A stretch of 22,710 bases of DNA, taken from positions 1 through 22,710 of the forward strand of contig CAJUBL010000049.1 of assembly GCA_910584665.1 (NCBI GenBank), given 5' to 3'. This document shows positions 16,357 to 22,710 of the stretch, piece after piece. The position numbers were made by a program, and so were the translations under genes. The notes below the pieces were generated by a model. The model had not been told where the DNA came from, searched no databases, and saw nothing but the letters and a program-made list of their open reading frames with translations. Source of the stretch: an uncultured Muribaculaceae bacterium (GTDB taxonomy: Bacteria > Bacteroidota > Bacteroidia > Bacteroidales > Muribaculaceae). Each line of letters starts with the position of its first letter. Position 1 is the stretch's first letter.

Positions 16357-17739
16357 ATGCAATTGATGAAAACATTCAGCAGAGTATATTTTGTAGGCAT
16401 AGGAGGCATAGGAATGGCCGCCCTGGCCCGCTATTATATGTCAAAGGGATTGCCTGTGGCAGGCTATGACCGCACAGAAAGCGAACTCACCCGTGCGCTG
16501 GCCGACGAAGGCGCTACGATATCGTATGCCGACTCCACGGATGCCATACCCGCGCCATACCGTGATCCGGCCGACACACTCGTGGTCTACACTCCCGCCA
16601 TACCGGAATCAAACAAGCCGCTCAGCTATCTGAGGGATAACGGATATGATATTCACAAGCGTGCCGAGGTTTTAGGACTGATCACCCGTGACTCCCAGAG
16701 CCTGTGCTTTGCCGGCACTCACGGCAAGACCACCACCTCATCCATGGCCGCCCACGTGCTGCACAGTTCGGGCACAGGATGCAACGCATTCCTCGGCGGC
16801 ATACTACGCAACTATGGAAGCAATCTGCTGCTGTCGTCCACATCACCCTACTCCGTGATCGAAGCCGACGAGTATGACCGGTCGTTCCATCATCTGAGAC
16901 CGTATATCGCCGTCATCACCGCCACCGATCCGGACCATCTGGATATCTACGGTACCGAGGAAGCCTATCTGGAGAGCTTCGCAAAGTTTACGGAACTCAT
17001 CAAACCCGGCGGATACCTCGTAGTCCATGAGGGCCTTAAACTGGAGCCGCGCCCCGGCAAGGATGTCAGAGTATTCACATACTCGCGTGACCATGGAGAC
17101 TTCCACGCCGCCAACATACGTCACGCCGACGGCACGATCATCTTTGACTTCATATATCCCGACGGCATAATCCCGGACATCGAACTCGGAGTACCCGTCG
17201 AGATCAATATCGAGAACGCCGTAGCCGCACTGGCCGCATGCCACCTTACGGGAACACTCGAGCCAGATGCCGCACGCCATGCCATGAAGACATTCATGGG
17301 CCCCAAAAGAAGATTTGAATTCCGGATGCGGGAACCGGGAGGCCGAGCCATCATCGATGACTATGCCCATCATCCCGATGAACTTAAAGCCTCGATCAGA
17401 TCGGTCAGAAGCCTGTATCCCGGCCGAAGAATCACCGTGGCATTCCAACCGCACCTTTACAGCCGCACGCGTGACTTCGCGGCTCAGTTCGCCGACGCTC
17501 TCTCTCTTGCCGATGAAGTGATTCTTCTCGATATTTACCCCGCCAGGGAGGAACCGATACCCGGAGTGACATCAGAAATCATCTTTAATGCAATAAAATC
17601 GCCCTGCAAACAAATGATTTCCAAAGAAAACTTGGTTGAGACGCTGAAAAAACTTAATTTTGAAGTCCTGTTGACTGCCGGAGCCGGAGATATAAATCTT
17701 TACCTCCCGGAAATTGTCAGGGAAACAGAACGACAATAA
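16357..17739 (+). CDS. murC: UDP-N-acetylmuramate:L-alanine ligase
   Basis: MurC begins the stem peptide by joining L-alanine to UDP-MurNAc with ATP. The 460-residue protein has the N-terminal VGIGGIGMAALARYY motif at 13-27, the P-loop GTHGKTTTSS at 120-129, EADEYDRSF and TATDPDHLDIY in the central domain, and IIDDYAHHPDE plus QPHLYSRTRDF in the C-terminal domain. Translation could begin at 16357 or at the ATG at 16366 (fourth residue), with little difference. The last 120-150 bases are far richer in A+T than the rest (about 37% G+C over 17581-17700 by hand count) and contain a promoter-like sequence. ftsQ starts 5 bp after the stop. Confidence 0.96.
   Translation: MQLMKTFSRVYFVGIGGIGMAALARYYMSKGLPVAGYDRTESELTRALADEGATISYADSTDAIPAPYRDPADTLVVYTPAIPESNKPLSYLRDNGYDIHKRAEVLGLITRDSQSLCFAGTHGKTTTSSMAAHVLHSSGTGCNAFLGGILRNYGSNLLLSSTSPYSVIEADEYDRSFHHLRPYIAVITATDPDHLDIYGTEEAYLESFAKFTELIKPGGYLVVHEGLKLEPRPGKDVRVFTYSRDHGDFHAANIRHADGTIIFDFIYPDGIIPDIELGVPVEINIENAVAALAACHLTGTLEPDAARHAMKTFMGPKRRFEFRMREPGGRAIIDDYAHHPDELKASIRSVRSLYPGRRITVAFQPHLYSRTRDFAAQFADALSLADEVILLDIYPAREEPIPGVTSEIIFNAIKSPCKQMISKENLVETLKKLNFEVLLTAGAGDINLYLPEIVRETERQ
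17632..17662 (+). promoter_or_regulatory. Candidate internal promoter for ftsQAZ inside murC
   Basis: TTG at 17632-17634, a 20-bp spacer and TAATTTTG at 17655-17662 match the Bacteroidetes consensus fully at -7 and have the same spacing as the promoter at 813-843. It lies in the A+T-rich 3' end of murC, with the predicted start of transcription near 17669, about 75 bp before the ftsQ start. It could supply ftsQ, ftsA and ftsZ independently of the upstream cluster. Confidence 0.45.
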
Positions 17740-17744
17740 AGACA

Positions 17745-18584
17745 GTGCTGACACGATCCAACATAGTATGCTGTGTGCTCTCCATCCTGCTGATGGGGTA
17801 CCTTGTCGTGGCCCTGATAACATCAGGCAGCATGTCAGCAACCGCCACAGCGCCTACAGGATCGCCCGTGAGGATATTCATAGAGGGCGAAGACACAGCA
17901 TCGTTTGTGACCCACAGGGAAGTAGCCATGCTCATCCAGGACTATTTTGCCGCCACCCGCATAGTACCTGCCGATGTTCCCTCCTACGACATAGAGGAAA
18001 CACTAAACGGAGTAGACAACATAGAGAGCGCGAGGTGTACCCGCCGGTCGAACGACAGGCTGTGGGTGGAGGTCGTGCCAATGCGCCCTGTGGCACGTAT
18101 CTTTGACAACACAGGATCATACTACATCAACCGTGACGGCAAGCGCCTGACAGCTTCGCTCAGGTACCGCAGCGACGTACCGTTCATAACAGGGAGGCTC
18201 GAGGGCCGCCACTCGGCCGCACGTCTGATGCCGTTGCTTGACTACATAGAACACAGCGAATCACGCCGCCAGCTCATCACCGCCATCACCCTCGAAGAGG
18301 ACGGAGATGTGATTCTCATACCTGCATTCAGGGGACACGTAATCAATTTCGGTGCCCCGGATGTTGATATAGAGAACAAGTTTGACCGCCTGACGACCAT
18401 GTACCGCGATATCATGCCCGCCAAAGGATGGGACTACTATGACACACTGACGGTAAAGTTCAGAGGACAGGTTGTGGCATCGCGCCGTAAACCGCGCCTG
18501 CGTGACCCGTTGCTGATACCTGATCCGGACGGCGATGCCAGCGACAACGAGGATATCTCGACCATGACCGCAGACACCGACTGA
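17745..18584 (+). CDS. ftsQ: Cell division protein FtsQ
   Basis: A bitopic divisome protein of 279 residues. It has one transmembrane helix at about 7-27, a POTRA domain from about 42 to 112 (starting VRIFIEGEDTASFVTHREV and ending in NDRLWVEVVPMRPVARI), and the beta-domain segment GSYYINRDGKRL near 124-135, which is well conserved in FtsQ proteins. The tail from about 250 is charged and probably disordered. FtsQ links the early ring (FtsA/FtsZ) to FtsL/FtsB and the synthase. The start appears to be a GTG at 17745, 5 bp after murC. No in-frame ATG lies before residue 17, and that later start would cut the membrane helix. ftsA follows after 47 bp. Confidence 0.9.
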   Translation: MLTRSNIVCCVLSILLMGYLVVALITSGSMSATATAPTGSPVRIFIEGEDTASFVTHREVAMLIQDYFAATRIVPADVPSYDIEETLNGVDNIESARCTRRSNDRLWVEVVPMRPVARIFDNTGSYYINRDGKRLTASLRYRSDVPFITGRLEGRHSAARLMPLLDYIEHSESRRQLITAITLEEDGDVILIPAFRGHVINFGAPDVDIENKFDRLTTMYRDIMPAKGWDYYDTLTVKFRGQVVASRRKPRLRDPLLIPDPDGDASDNEDISTMTADTD

Positions 18585-18631
18585 TCACTCAGAAGACCAG
18601 AAACAATATACCAGAAAATCCTGCTTGATAT

Positions 18632-20077
18632 ATGGAACAAAAATACATCGTAGCGTTTGAGATAGGCAGCTCATGCATCAAGGGCGCCATAGCGACCACC
18701 GAAGCCGGCGGCCCGGCCGGTCGTGTTAACATTATCGCCGTCGAGACCGAACAACTTGTCGACAAGGTAAGATACGGATGTGTCGAGAATCCGGGCGATG
18801 TAGCCACCTGCGTCACCAGCATATGCCATAAACTCCAGAACACCTCCGGAGTATCTCCCCGTGCCATCAGGGAGGCATATGTAGGCATCAGCGGCCGCTC
18901 GCTCGCATCGACTCCCCACGAAGTGGAACGCGACTTCCACACCGAGGTGGAGATATCACGCCGCATAGTCGACGAGCTGATGGCGCAGGCAGCCCGCCAC
19001 ACGGTCAGCGACAAAGAGATAGTAGCCGTAGAACCGGGTATGTTCACGCTCGACTCCCAGTCGCTCCTCGACCCGGTGGGGATGTTCGGACACGTGCTGT
19101 CTGCTACCGTGAGCCTGATATCATGCAAACCCAAGATCAAAAACAATATCAAACGAGTGTTCAATGAGCGCTGCGCGCTGAACATCGCCGGATTCATAGT
19201 GACTCCGCTGGCCATGGGAGCCCAGCTGCTCACTTTCGAGGAGCGTCGCCTCGGTGTGATGCTTGTAGACTTCGGAGCCGAGACAACTACAGTGGCCATC
19301 TATCGGGACGGAGCCATGATCTACCTTGCCACAATCCCGATGGGATCACGCAATATCACACGCGATATCACGTCTCTCAACTGTCTGGAGGAACGTGCCG
19401 AGGAGATCAAAAAAGCTGTGGGCAACGCCATGCCCCCCTCCACCGACGGCAACCCGCTGGTGACCGACGGACTGGACAACTCGGAAATCAACAACATTGT
19501 CGCAGCCCGCGCCGACGAGATCATATCCAACATATTCGAGCAGATAAACTATGCAGGACTGAAACCCGAGCAGCTGCCTGCCGGCATTGTCGTGACCGGA
19601 GGCGGATCACGTCTGCGCGGCTTCAACGATCTGCTGGCCAAACAGACCCACCTGAAGACCCGACAGGCCACAACAGGCCCCGGCGTAACCATCGCGGGCA
19701 ACGGATTCAATGCCACTGATGCTCTCGATGTAATCTCAATAATAAGCGACGCCGCTCTGATGGGAGCCACCGAATGTACAATGATGCCTCCTCAGACTGT
19801 TACCGGGACCGTCGAGATTCCCGTAGAAAACAGCCACGAGGCACATGCGGACAACAAGCCCCGTATCTCACGGGAATTTACCGGCAATGCCGATGATGAT
19901 GACAATCTGATGAAAGATGACTACGATCCAAACGACGAGCCGGAGACCCTGACAAAAGAGAACGTCAAGGTTCCGGACAAGGAGGACCGCGACAGAAACA
20001 CATCATCCAAATTCTGGACAAAGCTCAGTAAACAGCTCACCAACATGCTGAAGGACGATGACGAGTTCGAGAACTAA
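18632..20077 (+). CDS. ftsA: Cell division protein FtsA
   Basis: FtsA is an actin-like ATPase that ties FtsZ filaments to the inner membrane and recruits later divisome proteins. In 481 residues the actin-fold motifs are EIGSSCIKGAI (10-20), LVDFGAETTTVAIY (211-224) and VVTGGGSRLRG (320-330). After residue 395 a charged, probably disordered linker leads to a short C-terminal segment, SSKFWTKLSKQLTNMLKDDD (458-477), which has the pattern of the amphipathic membrane-targeting helix. The protein is longer than E. coli FtsA (420) because of this linker. The gene is 38 bp upstream of ftsZ in an A+T-rich spacer. Confidence 0.96.
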   Translation: MEQKYIVAFEIGSSCIKGAIATTEAGGPAGRVNIIAVETEQLVDKVRYGCVENPGDVATCVTSICHKLQNTSGVSPRAIREAYVGISGRSLASTPHEVERDFHTEVEISRRIVDELMAQAARHTVSDKEIVAVEPGMFTLDSQSLLDPVGMFGHVLSATVSLISCKPKIKNNIKRVFNERCALNIAGFIVTPLAMGAQLLTFEERRLGVMLVDFGAETTTVAIYRDGAMIYLATIPMGSRNITRDITSLNCLEERAEEIKKAVGNAMPPSTDGNPLVTDGLDNSEINNIVAARADEIISNIFEQINYAGLKPEQLPAGIVVTGGGSRLRGFNDLLAKQTHLKTRQATTGPGVTIAGNGFNATDALDVISIISDAALMGATECTMMPPQTVTGTVEIPVENSHEAHADNKPRISREFTGNADDDDNLMKDDYDPNDEPETLTKENVKVPDKEDRDRNTSSKFWTKLSKQLTNMLKDDDEFEN

Positions 20078-20115
20078 AATTTCATGATTATATAATTCAT
20101 AATTCCAGATTTAAC

Positions 20116-21519
20116 ATGACCGATTCGGAATTCAACGATATAGCCAACAACAGCACTTTCGGCATCCCCGAGAATGATAACCGCAACATCATCATGGCCA
20201 TAGGTGTGGGCGGCGGCGGCAGCAACGCAGTACGTCACATGTACGAGCAACGCATTGACGGTGTGACTTTCGCAATAACCAACACCGACCGCCAGGCCCT
20301 GATCAATAATCCGGTCCCCAACCGTGTGCTCTTAGGTTCCGGTCTCGGTGCCGGCGGTGATATCCAGATAGCCCACGATGCCGCCGAGCAGAGTGCCGAA
20401 GATATCCAGCGCCTGTTTACCGACAATATACGCATGGTGTTCATCACAGCCGGAATGGGTGGAGGCACGGGTACCGGTGCCGGCCCTGTAGTGGCACGTC
20501 TGGCACGTGAAAAAGGATTACTGACGATAGGCATCGTCACCATTCCGTTCCTCTTCGAGGGTGAGAGCAAGATTGTGAAAGCTCTTGACGGTGCCGAAGA
20601 GATGGGCAAGTATGTGGACGCGCTGCTGATGATCAACAACCAGCGTCTGAGCGAGATCTATCCCGACCTGAACTTTCTCAACGCATTTGACAAGGCCGAC
20701 GACACGCTGTCGATAGCCGCACGCTCGATCTCTGACATCATCACCATCGAGGGTAAGATCAACCGAGACTTCAACGACGTAAACACAACATTGCGCAACG
20801 GCGGCACAGCCATCATCTCTACCGGATATGGCGAGGGAGAGAACCGTGTCACCAAGGCTATCGAGGACGCGCTCCACTCTCCGCTACTCAAGAACAGCGA
20901 TATCTACGGATCGAAGCGCCTGCTGTTTGTAATATATTTCTCTCCCGATGCCCAGCAGGAGTTCAAAATGGCCGAGAGCGACCAGCTCACCGCATTCACG
21001 GCCAGCATAGACCCGGGCGTAGAGATCATATGGGGCGTATATCCCGACAATACCCTTGGCGAAAAAGTAAAGATAACCATCCTCGCATCGGGCTTTGAGC
21101 CCTCGGTCAAACACGCCGCACGCGTCGTGAAACCGGTCACCGCTACTGCGGCTGAAACAGGATCCGGACTCGAACCCGTAGGAGCCGGGAGCATGAACGA
21201 AAAAGAGACCAGGCCGACAGAGACGCGTCAGGACGACTCCGCCTCCGTGAGGAAACGCCTTGAAGAACAGTATGGCGCCGATGTCATCAATGACCGTATA
21301 CGCGAGAAAACACGTATGAAACAGGTAATACTGCGTCCCGACCAGTATGATGACGATGTGGTTATCGATGCCCTCGAGAAGTCGGTAGCCTACAATCGCG
21401 ACCGCCGTACAGCCGAGGACATACAGTCGCTCAAGGCGACAGCTCCCGAGTCCGCACCGGTGCGCCCCACGACCGAATCTCAGCGTCGCGATGATGATAG
21501 TGTCATTGCAACATTTTAA
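20116..21519 (+). CDS. ftsZ: Cell division protein FtsZ
   Basis: FtsZ is the tubulin-like GTPase that forms the cytokinetic ring. The 467-residue protein has the N-terminal GVGGGGSNAVRHM (30-42), the tubulin signature GGGTGTG at 115-121, and the T7 catalytic loop NRDFND at 216-221, where N216, D218 and D221 match E. coli N207, D209 and D212. The GTPase and C-terminal globular parts end near 338. The remaining 130 residues form a charged linker containing a possible conserved block (QVILRPDQYDDDVVIDALEK, 403-422) and end in DSVIATF. The proteobacterial C-terminal peptide (DIPAFLR-like) is not present. The endonuclease-family gene starts 41 bp downstream. Confidence 0.97.
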   Translation: MTDSEFNDIANNSTFGIPENDNRNIIMAIGVGGGGSNAVRHMYEQRIDGVTFAITNTDRQALINNPVPNRVLLGSGLGAGGDIQIAHDAAEQSAEDIQRLFTDNIRMVFITAGMGGGTGTGAGPVVARLAREKGLLTIGIVTIPFLFEGESKIVKALDGAEEMGKYVDALLMINNQRLSEIYPDLNFLNAFDKADDTLSIAARSISDIITIEGKINRDFNDVNTTLRNGGTAIISTGYGEGENRVTKAIEDALHSPLLKNSDIYGSKRLLFVIYFSPDAQQEFKMAESDQLTAFTASIDPGVEIIWGVYPDNTLGEKVKITILASGFEPSVKHAARVVKPVTATAAETGSGLEPVGAGSMNEKETRPTETRQDDSASVRKRLEEQYGADVINDRIREKTRMKQVILRPDQYDDDVVIDALEKSVAYNRDRRTAEDIQSLKATAPESAPVRPTTESQRRDDDSVIATF

Positions 21520-21560
21520 TAATCAGACATAAGCCCCACTACACCTTAAATAAAACAACG

Positions 21561-22631
21561 ATGAGACGATTATTTATTTTATCAGTACTGATATTCGCCG
21601 CCATAGGCATCACGAGCGCCCGGAACAGCGGAAAGCGGCAGTATGCCGTATACGGTGTGGCGTTCTATAATCTTGAAAATCTCTTCGACACCATAAACAA
21701 CAATGGCAAATATGATCTGGAGTTCTCGCCTCAGGGCGCACGCCAGTGGAACGGCGTCAAGTACCGTTCAAAGATAAGCAATCTGGCACGTGCCATCACA
21801 GCTATGACCACCAGAACCACACCCGGCGGCCCGGCCGTGATAGGAGTATCGGAGATAGAGAATATCACGGTACTCAATGATCTCGTGCGTGAGGTCGACC
21901 GCCAGCTGGAGTCGCAGGGAAAAGCGACATGGAACCTGCAGGTTGTCCATCATGACTCGCCCGACCGCCGCGGCGTCGACGTGGCGTGCCTGTACAACCC
22001 ACGTATGTTCCGTTTTCTCGACGTGACCAACACGACACTCACAATCGACGGCTACGAGTCGTTCCGCACACGCGACCAGATGTGTGTCACCGGCCTGATG
22101 GGAGGAGATACACTCAGTGTCATAGTGAACCACTGGCCTTCACGCTTAGGCGGCCAGGAGCAGTCATCGTACCTTCGCGAGGCGGCGGCCGCACTGAGCA
22201 AACATATAGCCGACTCGTTGTGGAATCTACGTCCCAATCAGGGTGTGATCGTGATGGGAGACCTTAACGATGACCCGCAGGACAAGTCATGCGCCAAGGT
22301 CTTAGGCGGCCAGCGCAAACCCGACAAAGTCGATCCCCACGGATTCTACAACCCATTCTGGGAAAAACTTGACAAGGGAATAGGCACGCTGGCCTATAAA
22401 GGGGCATGGAATCTTTTTGACCAGATCATCGTGTCTGGAACATTACTTGAGAAAAACAATCCCGACGCCCTGCATTACCGTAGCTGTGTCGTAAACAATT
22501 TCGAGTTTCTGCGCTCGACCGAGGGGACAAACAAGGGAGGACCTCTGCGCACATTCTCGGGAGGCGTTTTCCTGAACGGATACAGCGACCACTTCCCCAC
22601 CGAAGTGTTCCTGGTGAAGCCACGCCGGTAA
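21561..22631 (+). CDS. Exported endonuclease/exonuclease/phosphatase family protein
   Basis: A 356-residue protein with an N-terminal signal peptide (MRRLFILSVLIFAAIGITSA, cut near 20) and an EEP-fold catalytic domain. The metal and phosphate-binding motifs of the family are in order: YNLENLFD at 36-43, SEIEN at 97-101, the D-R-R-G-V-D segment at 135-140, NHWPSR at 190-195, GDLNDDP at 233-239 and YSDHFP at 341-346. The enzyme probably hydrolyses a phosphodiester, DNA or a phosphorylated small molecule in the periplasm or outside the cell. The substrate cannot be deduced. It lies 41 bp after ftsZ with no visible terminator between, so it may be co-transcribed with the division genes. No lipobox cysteine is seen at the signal cleavage site. 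Confidence 0.9.
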   Translation: MRRLFILSVLIFAAIGITSARNSGKRQYAVYGVAFYNLENLFDTINNNGKYDLEFSPQGARQWNGVKYRSKISNLARAITAMTTRTTPGGPAVIGVSEIENITVLNDLVREVDRQLESQGKATWNLQVVHHDSPDRRGVDVACLYNPRMFRFLDVTNTTLTIDGYESFRTRDQMCVTGLMGGDTLSVIVNHWPSRLGGQEQSSYLREAAAALSKHIADSLWNLRPNQGVIVMGDLNDDPQDKSCAKVLGGQRKPDKVDPHGFYNPFWEKLDKGIGTLAYKGAWNLFDQIIVSGTLLEKNNPDALHYRSCVVNNFEFLRSTEGTNKGGPLRTFSGGVFLNGYSDHFPTEVFLVKPRR

Positions 22632-22670
22632 AAGGTTTCTATACACATTAAACAGGAGGCTGTGTCGTAA

Positions 22671-22710
22671 TGAACTGCACCCCAAAAGTTAGACAAAAAA
22701 CTTTTGGGGT
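22671..22710. mobile_element. Probable terminal inverted repeat of an IS3/IS150-type element (cut by window edge)
   Basis: From 22671 the sequence reads TGAACTGCACCCCAAAAGTT, then AGACAAAA and the perfect complement AACTTTTGGGGT up to the last base. The stem is 12 bp and the loop 8 bp. A start in TG, a CCCCAAAAGTT core and a following GTTAGACA are typical of the ends of IS3-family (IS150-group) elements as I recall them, with the transposase beyond the edge. A solitary palindrome or a bidirectional terminator for the upstream gene are alternatives. Confidence 0.5.

Noticed and set aside
16843..17454. 203-codon - strand ORF inside murC
   Set aside because: It is a shadow of the murC reading frame in DNA with few stops, and murC itself has all its motifs.
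18589..19299. 236-codon - strand ORF opposite ftsA
   Set aside because: It is antisense to conserved FtsA sequence, is rich in Ser and Thr as expected for a shadow frame, and matches no family I know.
20078..20115. A+T-rich ftsA-ftsZ spacer as a promoter
   Set aside because: It contains the palindrome TTATATAA but no TAnnTTTG element and no -33 partner.
22651..22670. GGAGGCTGTGTCGTAA as the end of another insertion sequence
   Set aside because: GAGGCTGTGTC occurs at the ends of some Bacteroidales elements, but there is no paired repeat or transposase on the left.

Overview
The window reads as chromosomal DNA of a Bacteroidales bacterium, probably of the Muribaculaceae/Bacteroides side of the order. 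The main reasons are the protein sequences (Bacteroidetes-type MraY with a long insertion, a PASTA-tailed division transpeptidase, a DUF2851 protein, a carboxynorspermidine-type dehydrogenase), the lack of Shine-Dalgarno sequences before most starts, and -7 elements of the Bacteroidetes type TAnnTTTG. G+C looks to be a little over half. The genus assignment is an inference. Every convincing gene lies on the + strand.

Region 1 (1-940) holds a long A+T-rich leader with three copies of TATATTTG, then a small stand-alone PAS-domain protein, then a promoter with a good fit to the Bacteroidetes consensus.

Region 2 (941-3923) is a housekeeping operon: a carboxynorspermidine synthase/saccharopine dehydrogenase-like enzyme (polyamine synthesis), dtd (D-aminoacyl-tRNA deacylase), a MazG-like nucleotide pyrophosphohydrolase and deoC. 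A strong stem-loop follows deoC. Region 3 (4015-5914) holds a GYF_2-CD225/dispanin-like membrane protein and a DUF2851 protein that starts at GTG.

Region 4 (6169-21519) is the division and cell wall (dcw) cluster in the Bacteroidetes order: rsmH, ftsL-like, ftsI (PBP with PASTA), murE, mraY, murD, ftsW, murG, murC, ftsQ, ftsA, ftsZ. The Mur ligases, MraY and MurG make lipid II, FtsW and FtsI polymerise and cross-link it at the septum, FtsL and FtsQ belong to the divisome scaffold, and FtsA anchors the FtsZ ring. Gaps are short or absent throughout. mraZ, the usual first gene, is missing: a 254-bp A+T-rich gap lies where it would be. An A+T-rich island at the 3' end of murC carries a well-matched promoter that could drive ftsQAZ separately.

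Region 5 (21561-22710) has a secreted endonuclease/exonuclease/phosphatase-family protein just after ftsZ. The last 40 bases form a perfect 12-bp hairpin that looks like the terminal inverted repeat of an IS3/IS150-type insertion sequence running off the window edge.

No tRNA, rRNA, CRISPR array, phage gene or defence locus was seen. Most of the window is conserved housekeeping DNA, and I find no convincing undescribed system. The points most worth checking are the internal murC promoter, the missing mraZ, the leader of the PAS gene, and the GYF-dispanin protein.
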